21,890 bases of DNA from WRIS01 sp050945135 (lineage in GTDB: Bacteria > Actinomycetota > Coriobacteriia > Coriobacteriales > Eggerthellaceae): the NCBI GenBank assembly GCA_050945135.1, contig JBMNSJ010000036.1, positions 1 to 21,890 on the forward strand, written 5' to 3'. The translations under genes were made by a program, and so were the position numbers. Shown here piece by piece: positions 5,705-15,138 of the stretch. The notes below the pieces were generated by a model. That model searched no databases. It was given only the letters and a program-made list of their open reading frames with translations, and was not told where the DNA came from. Within the stretch, counting starts at the first letter, position 1. The number at the start of each line of letters is the position of its first letter.

Positions 5705-6980
5705 AGGCGCACGTTTGATAGATCCAGCGTGCGGATTAGATAAGATTGCAGATATTCTCATTGATGAAGACAGGATTGTCGAAGTCGGAGAAAATCTCAG
5801 CTCTGACAATGCAGAACAGCGTGATTTGTCTGGAAAGATACTTATTCCGGGCTTGGTGGACATACATGTGCACCTGCGTGAGCCAGGCTTTGAGCAAAAG
5901 GAAGATATTGCAAGTGGTACACGTGCTGCAGCGCAAGGTGGCTTTTGTGCTGTGTGCTGTATGCCGAACACAAAGCCTGTTATCGATAATGCAATGCAGG
6001 TAGAGTTCGTTAATAAGCGCACTAAAGAGGTGGGGAAGTGTCGCGTTCATGTTTCTGGGTCATGCTCTCAGGGCTTGAAAGGCGAAACGCTTTCTGAGAT
6101 GGGCGATATGGTAGCTCATGGTGCGGTGGCCTTTACCGATGACGGTCGTGGTGTTCAAGGTGCTGGCATGATGAGACGTGTTATGGAATATGCGAGCATG
6201 TTTGATCGGGTGGTAATGAGTCACTGCCAGGATGAAGATCTGGTTGGCGGCGGTCAGGTAAACGAAGGCGTTGTATCTACCCGTCTGGGTCTTCTCGGTT
6301 GGCCTCCTGAGGGAGAAGAGCTTCAAATCTCACGCGATATTGCCTTGTCGCGACTTACGGGATGCCCGCTTCATATTCAACATATTACAACGGCTCGTGG
6401 GCTTGATCTTGTTCGTGCAGCGAAAGCAGAAGGATTGAAAGTGAGCTGTGAGGTAACGCCACATCACCTCTTCTTAACAGAAGAGGATATTACGGATGAA
6501 TACGATACAAATCTTAAGGTCAACCCGCCTTTACGTACCGCTGAAGATGCTAATGCACTTATCGAAGGAGTGAAAGACGGTACGATTGATTGCATAGTTA
6601 CCGATCATGCTCCTCATGCTGCTTGGGAAAAAGAATGCGAGTTTGAGCTTGCTGCATTTGGGCTAACTGGACTCGAAACCTCACTGTCTCTCATGTTGAC
6701 CAACTTTATTGATACGGGAGTTATCGGCTATGAGCGTTTAATTGAGTTGATGGCGATCAATCCTCGAAAGATATTACGACTTGAGCAAGTGAGCCTTAAG
6801 GCAGGGTCTGTTGCCGATATTACGATTATCGACCCAGAACAAGAATGGGTTGTTGACGAGAACGAGTTTCAATCTAAAGCTAAAAATTCGCCTTTTGTAG
6901 GCTATGAACTAAAAGGAAAAGCAAGTGATGTCTATGTTGCCGGATGCGCAACTTTGAAAGGAGGAAGTGTCGTTGAGTAA
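5688..6980 (+). CDS. pyrC: Dihydroorotase
   Basis: PyrC cyclises carbamoyl-aspartate to dihydroorotate using a zinc centre. The 430-residue protein is a class I amidohydrolase: HVH metal ligands H60 and H62 in DIHVHLREPG, the bridging aspartate in FTDDGRG (about 151), metal histidines H179 (MSHCQDEDL) and H232 (IQHITTARG), and the catalytic D306 in VTDHAPH. The ATG at 5688 is preferred over the in-frame GTG at 5682, because AGGAGG at 5674-5679 is 8 bases from the ATG and only 2 from the GTG. It overlaps the end of pyrB, so coupling is likely. Confidence 0.96.
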   Translation: MAILLKGARLIDPACGLDKIADILIDEDRIVEVGENLSSDNAEQRDLSGKILIPGLVDIHVHLREPGFEQKEDIASGTRAAAQGGFCAVCCMPNTKPVIDNAMQVEFVNKRTKEVGKCRVHVSGSCSQGLKGETLSEMGDMVAHGAVAFTDDGRGVQGAGMMRRVMEYASMFDRVVMSHCQDEDLVGGGQVNEGVVSTRLGLLGWPPEGEELQISRDIALSRLTGCPLHIQHITTARGLDLVRAAKAEGLKVSCEVTPHHLFLTEEDITDEYDTNLKVNPPLRTAEDANALIEGVKDGTIDCIVTDHAPHAAWEKECEFELAAFGLTGLETSLSLMLTNFIDTGVIGYERLIELMAINPRKILRLEQVSLKAGSVADITIIDPEQEWVVDENEFQSKAKNSPFVGYELKGKASDVYVAGCATLKGGSVVE

Positions 6981-8313
6981 ACAAAGCGAATTACTCCTAT
7001 CTAAAACTACAACACCTTCGGGAAAGCCCGCCATGCTTGTATTGGAGGACGGTACGGCATTTGAAGGAACATCCTGCGGGGTGGAGGGAGAAGTATTCGG
7101 TGAGGTATGCTTTAATACCTCGATGATTGGATACCTCGAAGTCATATCGGACCCTTCGTATGCAGGGCAAATTGTTACCATGACCTATCCCCAGATTGGA
7201 AACTACGGAGTTAATTTTGGTGACCTCCAATCAAAAGATTTAGCGCTACGAGGAATGGTAGTACACAAGATGTGCACTACTCCCTCTAACTGGCGCTCAC
7301 AGACGAGTCTCGTTGAGTTTCTACGCGAAAAGAATGTGGTAGCTGTCGAAGGTATCGATACAAGAACACTCACACGACACATTCGCGATAAGGGAGCGCA
7401 GCGTGCCGTTATTTCAACGCTCGATACCGATTGTGAGTCTTTACACAAAAAAGTACTCTCCTCACCGACTATTGTGGGAGAGAATTTGGTTGCGTCTGTT
7501 AGCTGTGAGATACCCTACGAATATAATGAGCTTCCGCGCTCGCAGGAGTTTGCCCTTGAGCAGCCAGGTGAAGCGCGCTTTAACGTGATAGCTTATGATT
7601 GCGGTGCAAAGCGCTCGATTCTATCAGGTCTTATGCGTGCTGGTTGTAAGGTCAAGGTTGTTCCCTGGAATACTCCTGCGGAGGAGATATTGGCAGAAAA
7701 ACCAGATGGCGTGTTCTTAAGTAATGGTCCCGGCGATCCTTCTGCTGTCTCAGAAACCTATGCGCAAGTTAAAGAGCTTCTTGGAAAAATTCCTGTGTTT
7801 GGCATTTGTCTTGGTCATCAAATGATTTGTAAGGCAATAGATGCAGAGATTGAAAAACTTAAATTTGGCCATCGAGGCGGCAATCAGCCAGTTATGAATC
7901 TCCTCACGAAACGCGTAGAAATTACCGCTCAGAATCATGGCTTTGGTTTGGTGTTTTCAAGTTTGGGCTCGCTTATTCCTGAGCTCTCAGGTGGATTTGA
8001 CGCGCATCCTGAAGATCTTCGCTTCTGGTCGGAACGAGGAATCTCGCCAGTTGTGCAAACCGAGCACTACGGACGTATTCGTCTGACCCACATTAATCTC
8101 AATGATGGAACTGCAGAAGGTATGGCTTTTCTCGACTTACCGGCTTTTTCGGTTCAATATCACCCTGAAGCGAGCCCGGGCTCAACAGATGCACATTACT
8201 TATTTGAGGCCTTTACTCAGCTCATGGATGGCAACGATGAGTATTTGAATATCGATATAGCGAAAGATCGCCTTGCAGGTTGGAAGTTTAGTTCCGAGAA
8301 GGGAGATGCATAA
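6973..8313 (+). CDS. carA: Carbamoyl-phosphate synthase small (glutaminase) subunit
   Basis: CarA splits glutamine and channels ammonia to CarB. The class I amidotransferase triad is present: C279 in GICLGHQMI, and H397 and E399 in YHPEASPG. The N-terminal domain starts at MLVLEDGTAFEGTSCG (residue 21 onward). At 446 residues it is longer than the usual 360-390. The extra length lies in about 20 N-terminal residues, an insertion of about 35 between AQNHGFGLVF and LTHINLNDGT (about 329-371), and a tail of about 25. The TTG at 6973 is preferred because AAAGGAGG ends 8 bases upstream; the GTG at 6967 is only 2 bases away. A later ATG at 7033 would remove the N-terminal extension but lacks a clear site. 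It overlaps pyrC by 8 bases. Confidence 0.95.
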   Translation: MSKQSELLLSKTTTPSGKPAMLVLEDGTAFEGTSCGVEGEVFGEVCFNTSMIGYLEVISDPSYAGQIVTMTYPQIGNYGVNFGDLQSKDLALRGMVVHKMCTTPSNWRSQTSLVEFLREKNVVAVEGIDTRTLTRHIRDKGAQRAVISTLDTDCESLHKKVLSSPTIVGENLVASVSCEIPYEYNELPRSQEFALEQPGEARFNVIAYDCGAKRSILSGLMRAGCKVKVVPWNTPAEEILAEKPDGVFLSNGPGDPSAVSETYAQVKELLGKIPVFGICLGHQMICKAIDAEIEKLKFGHRGGNQPVMNLLTKRVEITAQNHGFGLVFSSLGSLIPELSGGFDAHPEDLRFWSERGISPVVQTEHYGRIRLTHINLNDGTAEGMAFLDLPAFSVQYHPEASPGSTDAHYLFEAFTQLMDGNDEYLNIDIAKDRLAGWKFSSEKGDA

Positions 8314-8314
8314 G

Positions 8315-11300
8315 ATGCCTAGACGTGATGATATACAAAGCATTCTCATTATCGGATCAGGTCCTATTGTGATTGGTCAGGCTTGCGAGTTTGATTATTC
8401 CGGTGTACAAGCATGTAAAGTTTTAAAAGAGGATGGTTATAAGGTTATCCTGGTGAACTCAAATCCAGCGACCATCATGACCGATCCAGAGCTTGTTGAT
8501 CGAACTTACGTAGAACCTATTACACCAGAATTTGTTGAAAAAATTATTGAGCGTGAGCGCCCCGATGCTCTTCTGCCAACTCTGGGTGGTCAGACTGGCT
8601 TAAACACTGCTGTCGCTCTGGCTAAATCCGGTGTTCTTGATAAGTATGACGTAGAAATGATTGGCTGTGATTTACAGGCGATTGAACGAGGCGAGGATCG
8701 TAAACTTTTCAACGAGTGCATGGCAGAAATTGGACTCGAGACAGCGCGTAGTGGCTATGCGTATTGCGTCGACGATGCTGAAAAACTAGCTGAGGATCTT
8801 GGGTATCCGCTTGTGCTGCGTCCGTCTTTTACCCTCGGTGGAGCCGGTGGAGGTATTGCGAATAACCTTGAAGAACTTCGCGAAATTGTTGCTCAAGGAC
8901 TTGAGCTCTCACCTGCTAACGAGGTCTTGGTTGAAGAAAGCGTATTAGGCTGGAAAGAGCTTGAGATGGAGGTCATGCGCGATAAGGCCGGCAATGGCAT
9001 CATCATATGCTCAATCGAGAATTTTGATGCTATGGGCGTTCATACGGGTGATTCCATAACGGTTGCACCTGCGCAGACGCTCTCGGATGTCGAATACCAA
9101 CGTCTTCGCGTTGCGAGTCTGGCAATTCTCGAAAAGGTTGGCGTTGAAACCGGCGGATCAAATGTGCAGTTTGCGCTTAATCCAACAAACGGCCGACTTA
9201 TCGTAATCGAAATGAACCCGCGCGTTTCTCGATCCTCAGCGCTTGCCTCGAAGGCAACTGGTTTTCCAATTGCAAAGGCGGCGGCAAAACTAGCTGTTGG
9301 ATACACCCTTGACGAAATAACCAATGACATGACAAAAACGACTCCGGCTGCTTTTGAGCCGGCGATTGACTACTGTGTCGTAAAGGTTCCACGCTTCGCT
9401 TTTGAAAAGTTTGAAGGCACCGATACCACTCTCACAACGCGCATGAAGGCGGTAGGCGAAGTGATGAGTATTGGTCGAACCTTTGAGGAAGCCTTCGGCA
9501 AAGCCATGCGCTCTCTCGAAGATGGACACGCTGGACTTGGTGCGGATGGCAAAGATCAGTTTGATGAAAGCCGTTTCGATGAACTGGTTGGCTTGCCAAC
9601 GCAAGACAGGGTCTTCTATATTGCTGAAGCAATTCGACGAGGCTGGAGTGTCGAGAAAATATATGAAGCAAGTTATATAGACCCATTCTTTGTAACCTGT
9701 ATCGCAGATATGGTTGCAGTTGAAAAGGGAATCTCTGAGCTTTCTCTTGAGGAAATAGATGCCGACACGATGCTTGTTGCAAAGCAGTTCGGGCTCTCTG
9801 ATGTGCAAATTGCCTATCTGTGCAAAAGCGACGAAGTATCAGTGCGTGCTAAACGTAAGCAGCTTGGTGTGCTGCCTTGTTTCAAGACGGTTGATACTTG
9901 TGCGGCAGAATTCGTTAGCGAAACCGAATACAAATACAAGGTATACGAAAAAGGCGAAAGTGAGGTGCAGCAAAAAACCAAGAAGCGGGCCCTTATTCTT
10001 GGTGCAGGTCCAAATCGAATCGGACAGGGAATCGAATTCGATTATTGCTGTGTCCATGCAAGCTATGCACTTCACGATGCGGGCTTTGAAACAATTATGG
10101 TTAACTGCAACCCGGAAACAGTCTCTACCGACTACGATACCTCCGATAAGCTGTTTTTTGAACCACTTACCTTTGAGGATGTAATGGACATCATTGATGT
10201 TGAGCAGCCAGAAGGAGTGGTGGTTACCCTTGGTGGTCAAACGCCTTTGAAGCTTGCGCGTGCGCTTGAAGAGGCTGGCGTCAATATAATGGGAACGAAG
10301 CCCGAGGCAATCGATTTAGCTGAAGACCGCGATCGCTTTTCGGCAATTCTTGATGAGCTGAGCATTACCTATCCCCAGGCTGGAATGGCTAATAGTTTTG
10401 AAGAAGCACGCGATGTGGCGAGTGCGATTGGCTTCCCTCTCTTGGTTCGTCCGAGCTATGTGCTTGGTGGGCGTGGTATGGCAATTGTGTATGACGTTGA
10501 ACAGCTTCAAAAATTCATGGGAGAAGCGGCAAAGATTTCTCCTGATCATCCTGTATACCTCGATAGATTTCTTGAAGGCGCAGTTGAGGTAGACGTCGAT
10601 GCTCTCTGTGATGGGAGCGAAGCATATGTAGGTGGCGTGCTTGAACACATTGAGATGGCAGGTATTCACTCAGGTGATTCGGCTTGCTGTATCCCTCCGT
10701 TTTCTTTGTCTGAAGCGGTTGTTTCACAGCTGCGTGCCATAACCAGACGCTTAGCGTTACGTCTTGGTGTGGTTGGTCTCATTAATATTCAGTTCGCTAT
10801 CAAGGATTCCGTCATCTATGTTATCGAGGCAAATCCACGTGCAAGTCGTACGGTTCCTTTTGTGTCGAAAGCTATAGGCATTCCTCTCGCTAAGTGTGCT
10901 GCACGCATAATGGCGGGAGAAAAAATAGCGAATCTTGATCTTCCCGATGATGAGCGCAGGCTAAGCTTTTATTGCGTGAAAGAAGCTGTTATGCCCTTCG
11001 GACGCTTCCCTGGAACCGATGTTGTCTTAGGCCCTGAGATGAAATCAACAGGCGAGGTTATGGGAATTGCTCGTAACTTCCCAGCAGCTTATGCAAAAAC
11101 CCAACTTGCGGTTTCGTACTCTCTTCCTGAACAAGGAAAGGTATTCATTTCGGTATGTGATCGTGACAAGCGCGCTATTGTTCCTATCGCAAAAGATATC
11201 GTGCGTATGGGCTTTACGATTACTGCAACAGAGGGTACGGCACAAACGCTTATGGCGGCTAACATCCCGGTTGAAATAGCAAAGAAGGTACACGAGGATT

Positions 11301-11554
11301 CGCCTAATATCGCTGATGAAATTATGGATGGCTCGGTGTCTTTGATGATTAATACTCCTTTCGGAAATCTGGCACGTGATGATGGTTACTATTTAAGATC
11401 TCTTGCAGTCCGTCATGGTATTTCGCATGTTACAACCTTGGCAGGAGCTCAGGCGCTTATAGCGGGTATGGAGGTTGCCAGCGAGCAGGGACTTAAAGTG
11501 CAAACGCTTCAAGAGCTTGGCGAATTACAGGCAAAGGAACATGCTTATGAGTGA
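8315..11554 (+). CDS. carB: Carbamoyl-phosphate synthase large subunit
   Basis: CarB makes carbamoyl phosphate from bicarbonate, ammonia and two ATP. The 1079-residue protein has the full duplicated layout. The first half has ILIIGSGPIVIGQACEFDYS near residue 10, an ATP-grasp domain and EMNPRVSRSSALASKATG at about 299. An oligomerisation domain follows (about 400-553). The second half starts with ALILGAGPNRIGQGIEFDY at about 557 and has EANPRASRTVPFVSKA at about 839. The C-terminal MGS-like allosteric domain starts near 942 (FISVCDRDK, TEGTAQTL). The ATG at 8315 has GAAGGGAG 9 bases upstream and lies one base past the carA stop; the frame is open back to 8273. The window has no second carB, so this enzyme may also serve arginine synthesis, if that exists. 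Confidence 0.97.
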   Translation: MPRRDDIQSILIIGSGPIVIGQACEFDYSGVQACKVLKEDGYKVILVNSNPATIMTDPELVDRTYVEPITPEFVEKIIERERPDALLPTLGGQTGLNTAVALAKSGVLDKYDVEMIGCDLQAIERGEDRKLFNECMAEIGLETARSGYAYCVDDAEKLAEDLGYPLVLRPSFTLGGAGGGIANNLEELREIVAQGLELSPANEVLVEESVLGWKELEMEVMRDKAGNGIIICSIENFDAMGVHTGDSITVAPAQTLSDVEYQRLRVASLAILEKVGVETGGSNVQFALNPTNGRLIVIEMNPRVSRSSALASKATGFPIAKAAAKLAVGYTLDEITNDMTKTTPAAFEPAIDYCVVKVPRFAFEKFEGTDTTLTTRMKAVGEVMSIGRTFEEAFGKAMRSLEDGHAGLGADGKDQFDESRFDELVGLPTQDRVFYIAEAIRRGWSVEKIYEASYIDPFFVTCIADMVAVEKGISELSLEEIDADTMLVAKQFGLSDVQIAYLCKSDEVSVRAKRKQLGVLPCFKTVDTCAAEFVSETEYKYKVYEKGESEVQQKTKKRALILGAGPNRIGQGIEFDYCCVHASYALHDAGFETIMVNCNPETVSTDYDTSDKLFFEPLTFEDVMDIIDVEQPEGVVVTLGGQTPLKLARALEEAGVNIMGTKPEAIDLAEDRDRFSAILDELSITYPQAGMANSFEEARDVASAIGFPLLVRPSYVLGGRGMAIVYDVEQLQKFMGEAAKISPDHPVYLDRFLEGAVEVDVDALCDGSEAYVGGVLEHIEMAGIHSGDSACCIPPFSLSEAVVSQLRAITRRLALRLGVVGLINIQFAIKDSVIYVIEANPRASRTVPFVSKAIGIPLAKCAARIMAGEKIANLDLPDDERRLSFYCVKEAVMPFGRFPGTDVVLGPEMKSTGEVMGIARNFPAAYAKTQLAVSYSLPEQGKVFISVCDRDKRAIVPIAKDIVRMGFTITATEGTAQTLMAANIPVEIAKKVHEDSPNIADEIMDGSVSLMINTPFGNLARDDGYYLRSLAVRHGISHVTTLAGAQALIAGMEVASEQGLKVQTLQELGELQAKEHAYE

Positions 11555-12356
11555 GCGCATTGAAGAAACGGGCTTAATCTATGTAAATGAGCAGATTGGC
11601 CCAGATTTATTCGTGATGGAAATAGGTGCGCCCAAGATCGCATCTCTTGTGCGCCCAGGGCAATTCGTGCATGCGATTATTCCTGGGATGGAAGCACATA
11701 TTCTTCGCAGACCTTTTTCGGTTTACTCCGCAGTTCCAGAAATAGGTCTCATCGAAATTCTGTATCAGGGTGTTGGCTTTGGTACAAAAAAGATGCAAGA
11801 GCTCAAGATGCAAGACAAGCTCGAGCTGATTGGCCCTTTGGGAACAGGATGGAATCCGCTCGAGTCGGCAACAAGGGCTCTTATGGTTGCTGGTGGGGTA
11901 GGAGCTGCGCCCTTGTACATGCTCTCAAACAAGCTAGCTTCCCAAGGCGTTACGATAGATGTGGTGATGGGTGCACGTTCAAAATCGTCGCTAGTCTGTC
12001 ACGAACGATATACCTCTCTCTTCGACGAGAATGGTCTTTCCCTCGAGGGTTTGCGTTGTGCAACCGATGACGGAAGCTTTGGACACGCCGGCTTTAATAC
12101 CGACTTGGTTAAAGAAGCGCTTGCGACTAACAGCTATGACTACGCAGCAGTGTGTGGTCCGGAGCCCATGATAGAGCGCGTAGTATCAATGCTCAATGAA
12201 GCTTCTATACCTTGTGAAATATCTCTAGAGCGTCGTATGGCTTGCGGTGTTGGTGCCTGCTTGTCGTGTGTGGTTCAAACAAGCGAGGGGATGAAGCGTG
12301 CGTGTTTTGACGGTCCTGTCTTTGATGCGAAGAAGGTGATGTTTGATGAGTGTTAA
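11547..12356 (+). CDS. pyrK: Dihydroorotate dehydrogenase electron-transfer subunit
   Basis: PyrK carries FAD and a 2Fe-2S cluster and passes electrons from dihydroorotate oxidation in PyrD to NAD+. The 269-residue protein has the flavin motif RRPFSVY (54-60), the NAD-binding segment LMVAGGVGAAPLY (112-124), and the C-terminal cluster ligands C233, C238 and C241 in MACGVGACLSCVV plus C253. The ATG at 11547 is preferred because AAAGGA lies 8 bases upstream; an ATG at 11541 is only 2 bases from it. It overlaps carB by 8 bases and pyrD by 11, so it is tightly coupled to both. Confidence 0.95.
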   Translation: MSERIEETGLIYVNEQIGPDLFVMEIGAPKIASLVRPGQFVHAIIPGMEAHILRRPFSVYSAVPEIGLIEILYQGVGFGTKKMQELKMQDKLELIGPLGTGWNPLESATRALMVAGGVGAAPLYMLSNKLASQGVTIDVVMGARSKSSLVCHERYTSLFDENGLSLEGLRCATDDGSFGHAGFNTDLVKEALATNSYDYAAVCGPEPMIERVVSMLNEASIPCEISLERRMACGVGACLSCVVQTSEGMKRACFDGPVFDAKKVMFDEC

Positions 12357-13260
12357 TACACAGGTTGCTATCGGCTCACTTTCAATGAAAAACCCCGTAA
12401 CTACGGCTTCGGGAACCTTTGCTTCTGGAAAAGAATATGCTGACTTTGTTGACTTGAGTTCTTTGGGGGCACTTACCACTAAAGGAGTTTCACTGCATCC
12501 TTGGAAGGGCAACGCAAGTCCCCGCATAGCCGAGACCGCATCAGGAATGCTTAACTCCATAGGCTTACAAAATCCGGGCGTCGAAGCCTTTATAGAGAAC
12601 GATTTAAGCTGGCTAGCGGTACAAAATGTTCCAGTTATTGTAAATATCTCTGGGCATAGCTTTGATGAATACGCACAACTCCTCGAAATTCTTGATGAAC
12701 AAGAGGCAGTAAGTGCCTTCGAGATTAATATATCTTGTCCAAATGTTGATTCTGGCGGCATGGTGTTTGGTTGCAGCATAGATAGCGTAACGAAAATTGT
12801 AGCTACCTGTCGCGCTAAAACTAAACGACCGATGATTGTAAAGCTAACGCCTAACGTGACAGATGTTACCGAAATCGCTCGTGCTGCTGAGGCGGCGGGC
12901 GCCGATGGTTTGTCTCTTATTAATACCGTCTTGGCTATGGCGATTAACGCAGAAACAAGACGTCCTGAGCTCGCGCGTGTTGTAGGAGGGCTTTCGGGGC
13001 CAGCTGTTAAGCCTATTGCCTTACGAATGGTGTATGAGACATATCGGGCAGTAAACATCCCTCTTGTCGGAATGGGGGGAATTGCGTGTGCCGAAGATGC
13101 AATCGAGTTCATGCTAGCTGGTGCACAGGCGGTTGCGGTTGGAACGGCAAATTTCATAGACCCACGTGCGACGATAAAGGTTATTGAGGGTATTGAAGAG
13201 TATGCTCAGCGACAAGGTGTTAGGGATATTAATGAGATTGTAGGAGGCCTCATATGTTAA
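12346..13260 (+). CDS. pyrD: Dihydroorotate dehydrogenase, class 1B catalytic subunit
   Basis: PyrD oxidises dihydroorotate to orotate with FMN. The 304-residue protein shows NPVTTASGTF (17-26), the substrate-contact segment NSIGLQNPG (70-78), and INISCPNVDSGG (128-138) with C131 as the catalytic base typical of class 1 enzymes. The FMN phosphate segment GMGGI is near 247. The adjacent pyrK makes this the NAD-dependent 1B type, a cytoplasmic heterotetramer. The ATG at 12346 follows AAGGTG by 7 bases; an upstream TTG at 12343 is less likely. It overlaps pyrF by 7 bases. Confidence 0.96.
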   Translation: MSVNTQVAIGSLSMKNPVTTASGTFASGKEYADFVDLSSLGALTTKGVSLHPWKGNASPRIAETASGMLNSIGLQNPGVEAFIENDLSWLAVQNVPVIVNISGHSFDEYAQLLEILDEQEAVSAFEINISCPNVDSGGMVFGCSIDSVTKIVATCRAKTKRPMIVKLTPNVTDVTEIARAAEAAGADGLSLINTVLAMAINAETRRPELARVVGGLSGPAVKPIALRMVYETYRAVNIPLVGMGGIACAEDAIEFMLAGAQAVAVGTANFIDPRATIKVIEGIEEYAQRQGVRDINEIVGGLIC

Positions 13261-13991
13261 ACGCATTTGATTCGCTTGAGGTCGAAGATAGGATAATAGT
13301 TGCTCTTGACTGTGCGGCCGATGAAGCTCTTGAGATAGCTCTTTCGCTCAAAGGAAAAGCTCGTTGGATGAAGGTTGGCATGACCCTTTTTTATGAAAGC
13401 GGTCCTTCGGTAATCAAAGCACTCAAGGAGGCAGGATTTAAAGTCTTTCTCGATTTGAAGTTTTACGATATTCCTCATCAGGTTGAGGGTGCTGCAGCTT
13501 CTGCAACGTCGCATGGTGTAGACATGTTAACCATGCATACTTCGGGTGGTCTTGCCATGATGGAAGCCGCACAAAAAGGTGCTATACGCGCCGCCCATGA
13601 GGCTGGGTTCGAAGTTCCTGCAACCTTGGGAATCACTGTGCTAACTAGTATGGATGATGCCACTTTGGCGCAGATTGGGGTCAACAACTCCATGGCAGAT
13701 CAGGTACGTTTGTTGGCGCATAATGCACAAGAAGCGAAAATTTCTGGGGTGGTAGCTTCTCCTCAGGAAGCATCTATGCTTCGTGAGCTTTTAGGTGCAG
13801 AAGCCTACATCGTTACTCCTGGAGTCCGTCCTATAGGTTCGGAAAAAGGTGATCAAAGTCGAGTTGCAACTCCTGCACAAGCGCTTTCGGATGGAGCGAG
13901 CCATATCGTGATCGGTAGGCCGATAACGCAAGCCGCTAATCGCGTTGCTGCTTTTGATGAGATTGTCAAAGAAATTAAAAATGAATGCTAA
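13254..13991 (+). CDS. pyrF: Orotidine 5'-phosphate decarboxylase
   Basis: PyrF decarboxylates OMP to UMP. The 245-residue length fits the short bacterial class. RIIVALD (13-19) gives the first substrate aspartate, and FLDLKFYDIPHQV (65-77) carries the charged catalytic set D67, K69 and D72. VTPGVRPIGSEKGDQSRVAT and HIVIGRPIT near the C-terminus bind the phosphate. AGGAGG lies 6 bases before the ATG. The start overlaps the pyrD stop in ATGTTAA. It comes before pyrE in the gene order, although the enzyme acts after PyrE. Confidence 0.97.
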   Translation: MLNAFDSLEVEDRIIVALDCAADEALEIALSLKGKARWMKVGMTLFYESGPSVIKALKEAGFKVFLDLKFYDIPHQVEGAAASATSHGVDMLTMHTSGGLAMMEAAQKGAIRAAHEAGFEVPATLGITVLTSMDDATLAQIGVNNSMADQVRLLAHNAQEAKISGVVASPQEASMLRELLGAEAYIVTPGVRPIGSEKGDQSRVATPAQALSDGASHIVIGRPITQAANRVAAFDEIVKEIKNEC

Positions 13992-14069
13992 ATCAGAATT
14001 GATGGTTTTTTACGGCCTGTAAGATATGATTTATGTACAACAAAACCTAATTACGTGAAAGAGGTAGAT

Positions 14070-14648
14070 GTGGAACGTCAAGAGATTCTAGAAGTGCTCG
14101 AACAAACTGGTGCTGTTCGTCGTGGCCATTTTAAGCTAACAAGTGGACGACATTCGGATACCTATATTCAGTGTGCTCGAATTCAAGAATACCCAACTAT
14201 CAATAATCGCCTCGCTGAAGAAGCGGTAAAAGCTCTTCCTCAAGAGATGGAAATTGACCTTGTTGCTGCGCCAGCTGTAGGGGGAATTGTTTTTGGTTAT
14301 GCAGTTGCTGCTGCCCTCGAAAAACGCTTCATTTGGTCTGAGCGTGTAGATGGAAGTATGCAGCTCAGACGTAGTTTTGAGGTAGGTGAGGGCGAGAAAG
14401 TTCTTATCTGTGAAGACGTTGTTACGACAGGTGGATCAGTGCAAGACCTCATCGATTTAATCGAAGAAAACGGTGGAGTTATTGTTGGAGTTGTCTCCAT
14501 GATAGATCGCGGAGGCGATAGGAAATTTGATGACCCTTACTATCCCTTAATTCAGCTTCCAACGCCTTCGTGGGAGGCTGAAGAGTGTGCTTTATGCAAA
14601 GATGGCGTGGAGTTGTATTCACCCGGGTCGCGACATATAAAAAAATAA
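14070..14648 (+). CDS. pyrE: Orotate phosphoribosyltransferase
   Basis: PyrE joins orotate and PRPP to give OMP. From the GTG at 14070 the protein has 192 residues, with GHFKLTSGRHSDTYIQ (19-34), the PRPP loop VLICEDVVTTGGS (111-123) and a C-terminal cysteine pair in EECALCKDG. GAGG lies 5 bases before this GTG; an alternative GTG at 14055 would add 5 residues. A 78-bp gap separates it from pyrF, longer than any other spacing in the operon, and this gap could hold a weak internal promoter. It closes the pathway together with pyrF. Confidence 0.95.
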   Translation: MERQEILEVLEQTGAVRRGHFKLTSGRHSDTYIQCARIQEYPTINNRLAEEAVKALPQEMEIDLVAAPAVGGIVFGYAVAAALEKRFIWSERVDGSMQLRRSFEVGEGEKVLICEDVVTTGGSVQDLIDLIEENGGVIVGVVSMIDRGGDRKFDDPYYPLIQLPTPSWEAEECALCKDGVELYSPGSRHIKK

Positions 14649-14826
14649 AAGCGTCAGTAAATGGAGTTATTCTGTAGAGACCACAAGAAACACTATCCCT
14701 ACGAGCTTTGATTTGAAATAGTAGTCCTACAAGGAAAAATGAAGTTTGTCCAAGAATTATGTATACACAAAGACTAATTGCGTGATACTATCTCGAAATT
14801 GCTTTGGAAAAGAAGGAGAGAAAACT

Positions 14827-15135
14827 ATGGCTATCCCTCAGCTAACACCAGAAGAGCGTCAGGCAGCACTTGAGAAAGCAAAAGCTGCTCGTGTACAAAG
14901 AGCACAGGTACGTGAAGATCTTAAAAGCGGCAAACTCACCCTGGAAAAAGTTCTGGGCATGAAAGACGATCCAGTTGTTGGTCGTATGAAAGTCTCTACT
15001 CTTATTGAGACTCTTCCTGGCTACGGCAAAGCTAAAGCTGAGAAGATTATGAAAGAGCTTCAAATTGCGGAAAGCCGTCGTCTTCGTGGACTCGGCGCTC
15101 GTCAGCAAGCTGCTTTATTGGAGCGCTTGGGCTAA
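14827..15135 (+). CDS. mihF: Actinobacterial integration host factor (MihF-type)
   Basis: This 102-residue basic protein matches the actinobacterial IHF family, unrelated to enteric IHF: an N-terminal helical arm (LTPEERQAALEKAKAARVQR), then VLGMKDDPVVGRMKVSTLIETLPG and the helix-two-turn-helix segment GYGKAKAEKIMKEL (about 60-73), ending RLRGLGARQQAALLERLG. It binds and bends DNA and is a nucleoid protein. The ATG at 14827 follows AAGGAG by 8 bases; the open frame back to 14746 is not protein-like. The mihF-gmk-rpoZ order is the known actinobacterial one and supports the call. Three bases separate it from gmk. Confidence 0.92.
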   Translation: MAIPQLTPEERQAALEKAKAARVQRAQVREDLKSGKLTLEKVLGMKDDPVVGRMKVSTLIETLPGYGKAKAEKIMKELQIAESRRLRGLGARQQAALLERLG

Positions 15136-15138
15136 TTC

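Noticed and set aside
9290..9808. Minus-strand open frame of 172 codons opposite carB
   Set aside because: It is covered by the well-supported carB and shows no domain-like features.
12225..13157. Long minus-strand open frame (310 codons) opposite pyrD
   Set aside because: It lies wholly over pyrK/pyrD, which have clear family motifs, and its translation shows no recognisable domain or ribosome site. It is a codon-bias shadow.
13992..14069. Terminator and promoter for pyrE in the pyrF-pyrE gap
   Set aside because: ATCA-GAAT-TGAT followed by a T-tract has only a 4-bp stem. TTGATG and TATGAT are 20 bp apart. Neither is strong enough to list as a feature.
14649..14826. Promoter upstream of mihF
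   Set aside because: Several -10-like boxes occur (TATACA at 14762, an extended TGATACTAT at 14783), but none has a -35 at proper spacing. A promoter is likely here but cannot be placed.
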